This document shows, piece after piece, positions 32,557 to 41,561 of a stretch of 61,987 nucleotides of DNA; within the stretch, counting starts at the first letter, position 1; every line of letters begins with the position of its first letter. The DNA is from an uncultured Oscillibacter sp. (GTDB lineage Bacteria > Bacillota > Clostridia > Oscillospirales > Oscillospiraceae), in the NCBI GenBank assembly GCA_910585385.1, contig CAJUDV010000011.1:1-61987 (forward strand), read 5' to 3'. Position numbers and translations under genes: made by a program. Under the pieces are notes generated by a model that was not told the DNA's origin, did no database searches, and saw only the letters and a list, made by a program, of their open reading frames with translations.

Positions 32557-33540
32557 TCACTTCATCATAGCCCGGACGGAATCGCAGATGCGCTCCACGT
32601 TGGGAATGGCGTGCTTCTCCATGGGGATGTTGTAGGGCATGGGCACATCCAGGGCCGCAACACGGACCACGGGGCCGTCCAGCTCATCGTACTGCTCCTC
32701 CTGGAAGCGAGCAGCCAGCTCCGCGCCAATGCCGGCGGTCTTGCCGCTCTCCTCCACAATGGCAGCCCGGTGGGTCTTTTGGATGGAGCGGTAGATGGTC
32801 TCCGTGTCCAGGGGGGCCAGGGTCCGGGGGTCAATGACCTCCACCTCAATGCCCTCGGCGGAGAGCTTTTCCGCCGCCTCCAGGGCCCGGGGCACCATCA
32901 GCCCCACAGCCACCAGCGTCACGTCACGGCCGGGGCGCTTCACGTCCGCCACCCCTAAGGGGATGGTGTAGTCACTCTCATACACGTCGTCGGCAATGTC
33001 CTGCTTTGCCTGATAGAGCTGCTTGGGTTCGCAGAAGAGAACCGGATTGTCCGACCGGATGGCGGATTTCAGCAGGCCCTTGGCGTCATAGGCGCAGGAG
33101 GGGGTGACAATGGTCAGTCCCGGGGCGTGCATAAAGAGGCTCTCCACCACGTTGGAGTGCTCGCTCCCCGCGCCGTTGGACGCGCCTGAGGCGCACCGGA
33201 TCACCAGGGGCAGCTTGTACTCCGGCCCGTGCATATACCGCCACTTGCCCACCAGGTGAAAAATTTCCGTAAACGCCACCATGGTAAAGTCGGCATACAT
33301 CAGCTCCACGCAGGGCCGCAGGCCGGTGATGGCCGCGCCCACGGCGGAGGCTACGATGGCGGTCTCCGCGATGGGGGTGTTCCGGACCCGCTTGGGGCCG
33401 AACTCCTCCAGGAGGCCCCGGGTCTCCCCAAAGATGCCGCCAAACTCCGCCACATCCTCGCCGTAGACCACGATTTTGCCGTCCCGGCGCATCTCTTCCT
33501 TCAAAGCGTCGTTAATGGCCTTTACATATGGAACCTTCAT
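32557..33540 (-). CDS. Thiamine-dependent dehydrogenase E1 beta subunit, set A
   Basis: A 327-residue transketolase-type pyrimidine-binding subunit (AcoB/PdhB type), with GEDVAEFGG near the start and the ELMYADF and C-terminal transketolase C-domain stretches. With E1 alpha it forms the ThDP-dependent first step. GGGGAG precedes the ATG. It lies 17 bp after the alpha gene and 81 bp before the E2 gene. Confidence 0.93.
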   Translation of the reverse strand: MKVPYVKAINDALKEEMRRDGKIVVYGEDVAEFGGIFGETRGLLEEFGPKRVRNTPIAETAIVASAVGAAITGLRPCVELMYADFTMVAFTEIFHLVGKWRYMHGPEYKLPLVIRCASGASNGAGSEHSNVVESLFMHAPGLTIVTPSCAYDAKGLLKSAIRSDNPVLFCEPKQLYQAKQDIADDVYESDYTIPLGVADVKRPGRDVTLVAVGLMVPRALEAAEKLSAEGIEVEVIDPRTLAPLDTETIYRSIQKTHRAAIVEESGKTAGIGAELAARFQEEQYDELDGPVVRVAALDVPMPYNIPMEKHAIPNVERICDSVRAMMK

Positions 33541-33557
33541 CTCATTCTCCCCCCTTC

Positions 33558-34523
33558 TCAGGCGTACAGCCCGTCATAGATCTCGTCCGGCGTCATCGAG
33601 GGCGCGGCCTCCGCCTGGGCAATGGCGGACTCCATTTCCGCGTCAAAGGCGGTCCGCCGCGCCGCGGCCTCCTCCGCCGTCAGCACGCCCTGCTCCGCCA
33701 GCATGGCCTCCAGATTCTTCACACAGTCCCGGTTCTCCATCCACTCCCTGGCGGCTGCGGCGGGACGGTAGGCGCACTGGTCGCCCTCGAAGTGGCCTCT
33801 CCAGCGGTAGTCCTTGCACTCCAGCACCGCGGGACCCTTGCGGTCGCGGACATACTCGCTCATCTCCTTTGCCGCCTCGTACACCGCCAGCACATCGGTG
33901 CCGTCAGTCACCCGCGCGGGCATGCCGTAACCCGCGGCCCGGTCCGCCAGGGCGTTTTCCACGGGGATGCTGGTAGAGACGTGGGTGGAGATGGCGTACT
34001 GGTTGTTCTCACAGATAAACAGCACCGGCAGTTTCCAGGCCGCCGCCAGGTTCATGGCCTCATACACCGGCCCGCGGCTGGAGGTGCCGTCGCCCATGAA
34101 CATGTAGACGATATTGTCCCGGCCTTCCATGTCGATGGTCAGGGCCGCGCCCACAGCCACGCCGGCGTCGCATCCCAGCGTGCCGGACATGCCCAGCACG
34201 CCGGTACGCAGCTCGCCAATGTGGAGACTGCCGCCCCGGCCGCCGGAGTTGCCCGTCTTTTTGGCCAGCAGCTCGCCGAAGAACATCTCCAGCGGCGTCC
34301 CCAGCATCCGGGGCATGGCGGTGGGACGGTGGGTCAGCTTGAAGTAGTCCCCCGGTTTCCGGGTGGACAGCGTGCCCACGTAGGTCGCCTCCTGGCCCAC
34401 GCCGCTGTGGACGTGGCCCGGCACCCGGCCCTGGGCGTAGAGGTCCTTCATCTTCTCCTCCAGGAGACGGGTCTCCAGCAGATTTCTGTGGATCTCCAGC
34501 AGGAATTCCTTGGAATATTGCAT
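33558..34523 (-). CDS. Thiamine-dependent dehydrogenase E1 alpha subunit, set A
   Basis: A 321-residue alpha subunit with the ThDP/Mg motif GDGTSSRG...ENN at about 168-200 and the HVHSGVGQEA substrate-entry segment near 40. Length and lack of a phosphorylation insert are typical of bacterial AcoA-type proteins. The second ATG (34523) is 8 bases from GGAGG; the first (34529) is only 2 bases away, so 34523 is preferred. The Tdh-like gene precedes it by 28 bp. Confidence 0.92.
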   Translation of the reverse strand: MQYSKEFLLEIHRNLLETRLLEEKMKDLYAQGRVPGHVHSGVGQEATYVGTLSTRKPGDYFKLTHRPTAMPRMLGTPLEMFFGELLAKKTGNSGGRGGSLHIGELRTGVLGMSGTLGCDAGVAVGAALTIDMEGRDNIVYMFMGDGTSSRGPVYEAMNLAAAWKLPVLFICENNQYAISTHVSTSIPVENALADRAAGYGMPARVTDGTDVLAVYEAAKEMSEYVRDRKGPAVLECKDYRWRGHFEGDQCAYRPAAAAREWMENRDCVKNLEAMLAEQGVLTAEEAAARRTAFDAEMESAIAQAEAAPSMTPDEIYDGLYA

Positions 34524-34551
34524 CAGCATAGCCTCCTTGTCTATTCGATTC

Positions 34552-35598
34552 TCAGGGGATCAGCAGCATCTTTCCCGGTGCGCCGCCCTGAATGGCCGCC
34601 AGGGCGTCCTCAAAGCCCTCCAGGGGATACCGCCCGCCTATCACCGGCTCCAGGGAGAAGCCCGGAGACTGCAAAATCTCCATGCAGTCGTCCCAGGTGG
34701 CGAACATCTGCCGCCCGGAGACGCCGGTGTACTGGATCTCCCGGTAGATGATGTCCTCGGTGAGGTTCACGGGGATCTCCCCGCCGGGCAGTCCCACGGA
34801 GACCATCCGGCCCCCCTTCCGCAGGGCCCGCAGCCCCGCCACGATGGCCCGGCCGCTGCCGGTGATGTCAATGGCGGCGTCCGCCCCCGGGCCGTTCGTC
34901 TCCCGGCGGACGGCCTGGATGATGTCCTCCTCGGCGCTGTTGACGGTGACGTCAGCCCCCATGACCTCCGCCAGCTTCAGCTTCTCCGGCAGGATGTCGC
35001 AGGCGATGACCCGTTTGGCCCCGTGGGCCTTGCAGGCCCCGACGACCATCAGTCCGATGGGGCCGCAGCCGCTGACCAGCACGGTCTTGCTCCGGACCTC
35101 CGCCTTCTCCACACCGTGGACGCCGGCGCCCATGGCCTCCAGCATAGCCCCCATCTCATAGGAGACGCCGTCGCCCAGGCGGACGATACAGTCCTTGGGC
35201 ACCGGGGCGTACTCAGCGAAGGCCCCCGGCTCCGTGACGCCGAAGAGCCTCATATTCTCGCAGATGTGGCGCCGGCCGTTTTCACACTGGAAGCAGCGGT
35301 TGCAGGGGATATGGGTCTCTACAGAGATCCGGTCCCCCACCTGCCAGCCGGTGACGTTTTTCCCCACCTCCACGATCTCTCCGGCGGTCTCGTGGCCAAA
35401 GACGATGGGCAGGTTCTTCATCCGGTTGGCGGCCCACTCGTTCCAGCCGTAGATATGCAGGTCCGTTCCGCAGATGGCGGAGGCGCAGACACGCATCAGC
35501 ACCTCGTCCTCCCCGATCCGGGGAATGGGGAGGTCCGTCCGGTATTCCGCGCCCCTGCCGGGCGCTGTTTTGCGGACTCCGCGCATGGTTCCCTCCAT
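34552..35598 (-). CDS. Zinc-dependent medium-chain dehydrogenase, threonine-dehydrogenase-like
   Basis: A 348-residue NAD(P)-linked alcohol dehydrogenase. The catalytic zinc is bound by CGTDLH near 43 and GHE near 67; four Cys of the structural zinc are visible in CNRCFQCENGRRHIC at about 98-112; the nucleotide loop is GCGPIG near 176. ICGTDLHIYGWNEW closely resembles L-threonine 3-dehydrogenase, but butanediol and sorbitol dehydrogenases share the fold. Being directly upstream of the E1/E2 genes suggests it makes their substrate, for example acetoin from 2,3-butanediol. The substrate is not proven. Confidence 0.88.
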   Translation of the reverse strand: MEGTMRGVRKTAPGRGAEYRTDLPIPRIGEDEVLMRVCASAICGTDLHIYGWNEWAANRMKNLPIVFGHETAGEIVEVGKNVTGWQVGDRISVETHIPCNRCFQCENGRRHICENMRLFGVTEPGAFAEYAPVPKDCIVRLGDGVSYEMGAMLEAMGAGVHGVEKAEVRSKTVLVSGCGPIGLMVVGACKAHGAKRVIACDILPEKLKLAEVMGADVTVNSAEEDIIQAVRRETNGPGADAAIDITGSGRAIVAGLRALRKGGRMVSVGLPGGEIPVNLTEDIIYREIQYTGVSGRQMFATWDDCMEILQSPGFSLEPVIGGRYPLEGFEDALAAIQGGAPGKMLLIP

Positions 35599-35626
35599 GG
35601 CAGGGCACTCCTTCCTTCTTTGAAAA

Positions 35627-35656
35627 GAGCCCCGAAGGTATCGCTATCTTCGGGGC
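35627..35656. repeat. Copy 1 of a duplicated hairpin element
   Basis: A 26-base core (35631-35656) that begins CCCGAAGGTATCG recurs identically at 35818-35843. Each copy folds into a hairpin with CCCCGAAG/CTTCGGGG arms. Copy 1 is followed on the minus strand by TTTTC and could end a transcript. Confidence 0.85.
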
Positions 35657-35767
35657 ACAGCTTGTGAAAAATCCTTTTCCACAAGCTGTGCGGGATTCTC
35701 AGAACTTTAAAAAGTTCTGAGAATTCCTGATTCAATCGGCGCAGGGAACCCCTCCTGGGTTCCCCGC
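35656..35767. repeat. Tandem hairpin array
   Basis: Three further inverted repeats follow one another: 11-bp arms at 35656-35666/35680-35690, 14-bp arms at 35695-35708/35711-35724 with a 2-base centre, and 11-bp arms with one mismatch at 35741-35751/35757-35767. No reading frame is evident. The array separates the lpdA part of the transcript from the Tdh-like part. Confidence 0.8.
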
Positions 35768-35814
35768 ACACACCCCTCCTTCCCGTCAAAGCAGTCTTTA
35801 CGTTTTTAACGCAG

Positions 35815-35845
35815 AGCCCCGAAGGTATCGCTATCTTCGGGGCTC
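35815..35845. repeat. Copy 2 of the duplicated hairpin element
   Basis: The second copy of the 26-base core lies at 35818-35843, about 30 bases after the lpdA stop in transcription order. One C is missing from the outer arm compared with copy 1. Confidence 0.85.
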
Positions 35846-35874
35846 TTTGCTGTCGTAACGGGCTTTTCAGCCGT

Positions 35875-37626
35875 TTACTTGTTGGAGGTGTGAATGGCCC
35901 GCTTCTCCGCGTGGAGGGCGGCCTCCCGCATGGTCTCGGTGACAGTGGGATGGGAGTGAATGGTGTTGATGATCTCGTCCAGGGTCATCTCCTCGCCGAT
36001 GGCCAGCGCCCCCTCGGCGATGAGGTCCGTGGCCCGGGGCCCGATGATGTGCATGCCCAGAATCTCGCCGTACTCCTTGCCGGCGATGATCTTCACCAGG
36101 CCCTCGCCTCCGTTGAGGATGAGGGCTTTTCCATTGGCGCTCATGGGGAACTTGCCCACCTTGTACTCCAGCCCCTGGGCCTTGCACTGCTCCTCGGTGA
36201 GACCCACAGAGGCGGCCTCCGGCTCGATGTAGACGCAGGTGGGGTTGGTCTTCTCGTCGTAGTACGCCTCGTGGCCGCAAATGTTCTCCGCCGCCACCTC
36301 GCCCATGGCGCTGGCGGTGTGGGCCAGCTGGGCTCTGCCGAACACGCAGTCGCCGATGGCGTACACCCCGGGGACGCTGGTCTCCATCTTGTCGTTGACG
36401 ATGATCCGGCCCCGGTCGTTGTCAATCTTCCCCGCCTCCAGGTTCAAGCTGGCGGTGTTGGCCCGGCGGCCGATGGCAACCAGCACCTTCTCCGCCTCAA
36501 AGCTGACGGTCTCGCCGGCTTTGTTCTTGCAGACCACCTTCGCGCCTACCGGGCTGGCCTCCACGGACTGCACGGGGCACTCCAGGTGGAACTCCATGCC
36601 CATCTTCTTCATGTGGGCCACGCCGATCTTGGTCAGGTCGCCGTCCAGCATGGGCAGCATGTGGTCCATGGCCTCCACCACGGTGATCTTGGTGCCGAAG
36701 GCCGCGTAGGCGCAGGCCAGCTCCAGGCCGATGACGCCGCCGCCGATGACCACCATGCTCTTGGGCAGGGCCTCCAGACTCAGCGCGCCGGTGGAGTCGA
36801 TGCAGTTGGGGTTCTCCTTGATGCCGGGGATGGGGGGAACGGAGTTGACGGACCCGGTGGCCACGATGATGGCGTCCGCCGTCATCTCCTCGGCGGAGCC
36901 GTCGGGCTTCTTCACGGAGATCTTCTTCTCCCCGATAAAGCTGGCCTCGCCGTCCACTTTCTTCACCTTGTTCATCTTAAGAAGGCCGGCCACGCCGGAG
37001 GTCAGCTTCTTGGAGATCTCGTTTTTGTGGGCGATGACCTGGGGGAAGTTGACCTTCACACCCTCCACCTCCACGCCGATCTCCCTGCCCTGATTTCTAA
37101 TGTCCTCCACCAGCTCGGCACTGTGGAGCAGGCACTTGGTGGGAATGCAGCCCACGTTCAGGCAGGTGCCGCCCAGGTACTGCTTCTCAACAACCGTCAC
37201 CTTGGCCCCCAGCTGGGCGGCCCGGATGGCGGCCACATAGCCGCCGGGGCCGCCGCCGATGACGATGACGCTCGTGTCACCGGCGGGCTTTGCAGGCGCC
37301 GCAGGCGCGGCAGTTGCCGCGGCAGCGGCGGGGGCCGCCGCCAAAGGGGCTCCGCCTCCCACGGCCTCGCCGCCAGAGAGGCTCTCTCCGGGCCGGCCGA
37401 TCCAGGCCAGGGTGCCCTTTACGGGCACGTCCTCGCCCTCCTGGGCCACGATCTTCAGCAGGGTGCCCTCCGCCTCGCTGGCCACCTCGTTGGTCAGCTT
37501 GTCGGTGGTGATCTCCAGGATCACGTCGCCAACTTTCACGGCGTCGCCCTCGTGCTTGATCCACTTGGAGACGGTGCCCTCCTCCATAGTCAGCCCCAGC
37601 TGGGGCATTTTCACTTCAAAAGCCAT
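35875..37626 (-). CDS. lpdA: Dihydrolipoamide dehydrogenase (E3) with N-terminal lipoyl domain
   Basis: A 583-residue flavoprotein that reoxidises dihydrolipoyl groups with NAD. Residues 1-80 form a lipoyl domain (Lys43 in TTDK), followed by an Ala-rich linker and a standard E3: FAD motif GGGPGGY near 125, redox CLNVGC near 155 and the active-site HSHPTVTE near 565. Ordinary E3 has about 470 residues. Acetoin-system E3 proteins of some clostridia are known to carry such a lipoyl domain. The domain is about 86% identical to that of the adjacent E2. Confidence 0.95.
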   Translation of the reverse strand: MAFEVKMPQLGLTMEEGTVSKWIKHEGDAVKVGDVILEITTDKLTNEVASEAEGTLLKIVAQEGEDVPVKGTLAWIGRPGESLSGGEAVGGGAPLAAAPAAAAATAAPAAPAKPAGDTSVIVIGGGPGGYVAAIRAAQLGAKVTVVEKQYLGGTCLNVGCIPTKCLLHSAELVEDIRNQGREIGVEVEGVKVNFPQVIAHKNEISKKLTSGVAGLLKMNKVKKVDGEASFIGEKKISVKKPDGSAEEMTADAIIVATGSVNSVPPIPGIKENPNCIDSTGALSLEALPKSMVVIGGGVIGLELACAYAAFGTKITVVEAMDHMLPMLDGDLTKIGVAHMKKMGMEFHLECPVQSVEASPVGAKVVCKNKAGETVSFEAEKVLVAIGRRANTASLNLEAGKIDNDRGRIIVNDKMETSVPGVYAIGDCVFGRAQLAHTASAMGEVAAENICGHEAYYDEKTNPTCVYIEPEAASVGLTEEQCKAQGLEYKVGKFPMSANGKALILNGGEGLVKIIAGKEYGEILGMHIIGPRATDLIAEGALAIGEEMTLDEIINTIHSHPTVTETMREAALHAEKRAIHTSNK

Positions 37627-37642
37627 TGGTGCTTCCTCCTAA

Positions 37643-38884
37643 TCAGAGCAGAATGCTCATGGGCTTCTCCAGCAGATCCCGCAGGTCCATCTCAAACTTG
37701 GCCACAACGGACCCATCCAGCAGACGGTGGTCCAGCGTGCAGGAGAGGCGCATGACCTGCTTCTTGAAGAGCTTGCCCTCGTCGTCCATGTCCAGCTCGT
37801 CGTGAATAGCGCACACGCCCAGAATAGCGGCGTCGGGCTGGTTGATGATGGGGGTGAAGGTCTCGATGCCGAACATGCCCAGGTTGGACACGGTGAAGGT
37901 GGAGCCCTTGTACTCGTCGGCCCCCAGCTTGTTTTCCTTGGCCCGGGTGGCCAGATCCTTGGCGGCGGCGGACAGGGCGTCCAGGCTCAGCTTGTCGGCG
38001 TCCCGGATGACGGGGACGATGAGGCCCGCGTCCAGCGCCACGGCCATGCCCAGGTTCACGTGGGCCCGCTGGATGATCTGGTCGCCGTCCAGGCTCACCA
38101 GCATCTCGGGGTGCTGGCGCAGGCACTTGGCGGTGGCCTTCAAAACGAGGTCGTTGACGGAGTACTTCTTGCCGGTCTCCGCCAGCAGCATCTTGCGGAA
38201 CTTCATCAGGGCGGTGACGTCCACCTTAATGTTCTGGGTCACCGGCGGGATCTCGTTGTGGGAAGCCCACATCCGCTGGGACACCACCTTGCGCATCCCT
38301 GCCAGCTTGATGACGGTGTCGCCCTCCATCAGCTCCAGGGACCCGGCCTTGGGCGCCGGAGCGGGAGCGGCGGCTGCCTCAACGGCGGCAGGAGCGGCGG
38401 TCTTAGGCGCGTTGGCGGCGGCCAGAATATCCCTCTGGGTGATCCGGCCGGAGGAGCCGGAGCCGGCGATGCCGGTGTAGTCCACACCCAGCTTGGCCGC
38501 GGTCTTCCGGGCCAGGGGGGAGATGCGGATTCTTGCGCCGCCCGCGGCGGCCACGGGAGCCGGTGCGGCGGCAGGAGCGGCAGGAGCGGCCGCAGCCGCG
38601 GGGGCCGCATCGGGGGCAGGCGCGGCCGCGCCGCCCACAGCCTCTCCGGGCTGGCCGATATAGGCCAGGAGGCCCTTCACAGGGACGTCCTCTCCCTCCT
38701 GGGCCACGATCTTCAAAAGAACGCCGTCGTGCTCGCTGGCGACCTCGTTGGTGAGCTTGTCGGTGGTGATCTCCAGAATCACGTCGCCGGTCTTCACCTC
38801 GTCCCCCTCGTGCTTGATCCAGGCGGAGACGGTGCCCTCCTCCATGGTCAGGCCCAGCTGGGGCATCAGTACTTCAAAAGCCAT
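37643..38884 (-). CDS. Dihydrolipoamide acyltransferase (E2), set B
   Basis: A 413-residue E2 with one lipoyl domain (Lys43 in TTDK), Ala/Pro linker, subunit-binding domain at about 125-160 and catalytic domain with LDHRLLDG near the C terminus. It forms the core for the E1 and E3 genes on either side. AGGAGG lies before ATG 38884. It is 16 bp from lpdA. Confidence 0.94.
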   Translation of the reverse strand: MAFEVLMPQLGLTMEEGTVSAWIKHEGDEVKTGDVILEITTDKLTNEVASEHDGVLLKIVAQEGEDVPVKGLLAYIGQPGEAVGGAAAPAPDAAPAAAAAPAAPAAAPAPVAAAGGARIRISPLARKTAAKLGVDYTGIAGSGSSGRITQRDILAAANAPKTAAPAAVEAAAAPAPAPKAGSLELMEGDTVIKLAGMRKVVSQRMWASHNEIPPVTQNIKVDVTALMKFRKMLLAETGKKYSVNDLVLKATAKCLRQHPEMLVSLDGDQIIQRAHVNLGMAVALDAGLIVPVIRDADKLSLDALSAAAKDLATRAKENKLGADEYKGSTFTVSNLGMFGIETFTPIINQPDAAILGVCAIHDELDMDDEGKLFKKQVMRLSCTLDHRLLDGSVVAKFEMDLRDLLEKPMSILL

Positions 38885-38896
38885 GATTCACCCTCC

Positions 38897-39880
38897 TCAC
38901 TTGTTCAGCACGCGCTTGACGGCCTTGACGATGTCGTCGGGATGGGGGAAGTTCTGATCCTCCAGCACGGGGCTGAAGGGAGAGACGATGTTCAGCCCGC
39001 ACAGGCGCTCCACGGGGGCGTCCAGCTCGTCGAACAGCTCCTCGGCGATCTCCGCGGAGATCTCGCCGGCGTAGCTGCCCCGCTTGACCTCCTCGGACAC
39101 GATCAGCACGTTGTGGGTCTTGGCAACAGACGCCCTGATGGCCTCCCAGTCGACGGGCACCAGGGTCCGCAGGTCCAGCACCTCCACGTCGATGCCCTCG
39201 GCGGCCAGCTTCTCAGCGGCCTCCATGGAGAAATTCACCTCACGGCTCCAGGTGATGATGGTGAGGTCCTTGCCCTCCCTCTTCACGCTGGCCTTGCCGA
39301 TGGGCACCAGGTAGTCCTCGTCCTCGGGGATCTCCTCCTTGCGGGCGTACAGCAGCTTGTGCTCGAACACCACCACGGGGTCCGGGTCCCGGATGGCGGA
39401 CTTAATGAGGCCCTTGGCGTCGGCGGCGGAGCAGGGGGCCACCACCTTGAGCCCCGGGAAGTGGCAGATCATGCCCTCCAGGGACTGGGAGTGCTGGCCG
39501 GCGTTGCGGCGGCCGGAGCCCATGGGCATCCGCAGCACCAGGGGGATGGAGCACTGTCCGCCGGACATGTACTTCATCTTGGCAGCCTGGTTCAGCAGGG
39601 GATCGGCGCACTCCGTCACGAAGTCGTCGTACATCAGCTCCACCACGGGGTGCATGCCCCGCATGGCGGCGCCCACGGCCATGCCCATGAACCCCTCCTC
39701 GGAGATGGGGGTGTCGATGACGCGGTTGGGGCCGAACTCCTCCAGAAAGCCGGTGGTGATGGCGAACACATTGCCCATAACCGCCATGTCCTCGCCCATG
39801 ATGAACATCTTGTCATCCCGGCGCATCTCTTCCAGCAGGCCCTCGCGAATGGCCTTGCTCACACTGATTTTCTTGCTCAT
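38897..39880 (-). CDS. Thiamine-dependent dehydrogenase E1 beta subunit, set B
   Basis: A 327-residue AcoB/PdhB-type beta subunit (GEDMAVMGN near 27, VIDTPISEEGFMG near 57, C-terminal transketolase domain). The start at 39880 yields an ATGA overlap with the alpha gene and 9-base spacing to AAAGGTG; the alternative GTG at 39892 would add four residues. It is part of the alpha-beta-E2-E3 block. Confidence 0.92.
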   Translation of the reverse strand: MSKKISVSKAIREGLLEEMRRDDKMFIMGEDMAVMGNVFAITTGFLEEFGPNRVIDTPISEEGFMGMAVGAAMRGMHPVVELMYDDFVTECADPLLNQAAKMKYMSGGQCSIPLVLRMPMGSGRRNAGQHSQSLEGMICHFPGLKVVAPCSAADAKGLIKSAIRDPDPVVVFEHKLLYARKEEIPEDEDYLVPIGKASVKREGKDLTIITWSREVNFSMEAAEKLAAEGIDVEVLDLRTLVPVDWEAIRASVAKTHNVLIVSEEVKRGSYAGEISAEIAEELFDELDAPVERLCGLNIVSPFSPVLEDQNFPHPDDIVKAVKRVLNK

Positions 39881-40896
39881 CTCGCCACACACCTTTCGTT
39901 GTCCGCAGTATACATATCGTCGGTGACCTCGGCAGGATCGGGATACGGGGACTCGTCGGCGAACTTCACAGCCTCGTCCATCTCCGTCTGAGCGGCCTGC
40001 TTAATCTCCTCCAGCTCCGCGTCGGTGACGCCCAGGGCGCTGAGGCGCTTCCCCAGCTTCTCGATGCAGTCGTTCTCCAGGGCCGTCTCCATGTACTCCT
40101 TGGGACGGTATACGGCGGGGTCGCCGCAGTAGTGGCCCTGATAGCGGTACACCTTGGCCTCCACCACATAGGGCCCCTTGCCGCTGCGGGCGTGGTCCAT
40201 GGCGGTCTTCATGGCCTCGTAGACCTCTGTGGGATCGGTGCCGTCCACCACGGCGAAAGGCACGTCATAGGCGGCGGCCCGGGTCGCCAGGTCCGGGGTA
40301 TTGGTGACCCGGTGAATCTCGGTGGACACGCCGTAGCAGTTGTTCTCAATGAACCAAACCATGGGCAGCTTCCAGGTGGCGGCCATATTCAAAGACTCGT
40401 GGAAGGAGCCCTCGTTGGTGGAGCTGTCGCCGAAGCACCCCACGGTGACGCTCTTGTCCCCCATGATCTTGGAGGCCAGGGCGCTGCCGGCGGAGATCAG
40501 CTGGCCGGCGCCCACAATGCCGTTGGCGCCCAGATGATTCATCTTCTCCATGTCGGCGATGTGCATGGAGCCGCCCTTGCCCTTGCAGTAGCCGGTCCTC
40601 TTGCCGAACAGCTCCGCCATGCAGCGGTCGGCGTCCATTCCCCGGGCGATGGCATGGCCGTGGCCCCGGTGGGTGGAGGTGAAGTAGTCCTCCGGCTGGA
40701 TGGCGGCAAACGCGCCGGCCGCGGCCGCCTCCTGGCCAATGCTCAGGTGGATATTGCCCGCCAGCATACCTTTTGTGAAGCACTCGGCGGCATGTTCCTC
40801 AAATGCCCGGACCCGTACCATGGTGCGGTAGAGATCCATCAGCATCTCCTTGGAGTATTGCTCTCCAGCATTCTTTTTTGTAGCCAATGTTTTCAC
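39877..40896 (-). CDS. Thiamine-dependent dehydrogenase E1 alpha subunit, set B
   Basis: An alpha subunit of about 339 residues with the ThDP motif GDSSTNEGSF...ENN. MHIADMEKMNHLGANGIVG near 130 is characteristic of acetoin/branched-chain type alpha subunits. GTG 40896 is the longest start but is too close to AAAGG; TTG 40887 has a better spacing, so the first residues are uncertain. The overlap with E1 beta implies coupled translation. Confidence 0.9.
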   Translation of the reverse strand: MKTLATKKNAGEQYSKEMLMDLYRTMVRVRAFEEHAAECFTKGMLAGNIHLSIGQEAAAAGAFAAIQPEDYFTSTHRGHGHAIARGMDADRCMAELFGKRTGYCKGKGGSMHIADMEKMNHLGANGIVGAGQLISAGSALASKIMGDKSVTVGCFGDSSTNEGSFHESLNMAATWKLPMVWFIENNCYGVSTEIHRVTNTPDLATRAAAYDVPFAVVDGTDPTEVYEAMKTAMDHARSGKGPYVVEAKVYRYQGHYCGDPAVYRPKEYMETALENDCIEKLGKRLSALGVTDAELEEIKQAAQTEMDEAVKFADESPYPDPAEVTDDMYTADNERCVAR

Positions 40897-40979
40897 GCCT
40901 TTCCATAAATATATCTTGTTCCTCTGCCTTCCCCGTCAGGGGAGGCTGGGATAGGAGCCCAAAGGAAATCTCTTGCCGC

Positions 40980-41465
40980 TCACAGCTGCTGGGGGGACAG
41001 CAGGGGTACCTCCAGCTCCGGGTCCATCTTCCGGCGCATATCCACGCCCTCAATCTCCGCCACCACCGCGTCGGTGGTCAGCAGCACCCGGGTGCCCTCC
41101 ACCAGATGGCCGCCGTAGGCCCTGCCGTTCTGGTCCGCCAGGTCCACGTGGACATGGAGATTGGTGGCGCCGCTGTCGTCGTGGCAGATGATGCCGCTGG
41201 CGCTGGTGAGCTCAATGGGCCCCTCCAGCTGGAGGGGGTCGCCGTAGCCGTACCTGGCCCGCTTCTCCGCGATCTCGATGGGGTCGCAGAAGCGCACATG
41301 GGCCAGGCTGCCGATGGCGCTGAGGATCACGCCGTTGTTGATCCCCGCCTTCTCACAGGCCTCCTGGAGACCCAGCAGAACGTCCGTGCCCGGTTTCAGC
41401 CGCAGCACCACGACCCGTCCCAGTCTGCCCTCAGCCATCTGAATGCCATTGTCCTTATTATCCAT
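40980..41465 (-). CDS. PPC/PCC-domain (DUF296) protein
   Basis: A 161-residue single-domain protein of the DUF296 (plant and prokaryote conserved) family, with GVILSAIGSL, the HVHVDLAD metal-type cluster and GGHLVEGT in order. Some relatives bind DNA through an AT-hook, but no hook is seen here. ATG 41465 follows GGAGGG. It stands between the TRAP and E1 genes in the same direction, suggesting an accessory role in the same pathway. The function is unknown. Confidence 0.85.
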   Translation of the reverse strand: MDNKDNGIQMAEGRLGRVVVLRLKPGTDVLLGLQEACEKAGINNGVILSAIGSLAHVRFCDPIEIAEKRARYGYGDPLQLEGPIELTSASGIICHDDSGATNLHVHVDLADQNGRAYGGHLVEGTRVLLTTDAVVAEIEGVDMRRKMDPELEVPLLSPQQL

Positions 41466-41519
41466 ATATTGCCCTCCATTTTTAGTCAAACTGTACAAAT
41501 TTTCAAGAAATTGGGGCAT

Positions 41520-41561
41520 GAGAAAAGCACGCGGCGCTACTGCCGCCACGTGCTTTCTCTC
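41520..41561 (-). other. Stem-loop after dctP
   Basis: An imperfect stem of about 16 bp (41520-41536 with 41542-41561) and a 5-base loop stands in the 177-bp gap between dctP and the PPC gene. Another structured stretch, with GGGGA and TCCCC arms, lies at about 41591-41636. They may give more binding-protein message than downstream message. Confidence 0.6.

Noticed and set aside
34552..35598. Firm assignment of the zinc dehydrogenase as threonine dehydrogenase
   Set aside because: The motif is Tdh-like, but no kbl (2-amino-3-ketobutyrate CoA ligase) gene is next to it and the E1/E2 context fits other substrates equally well.
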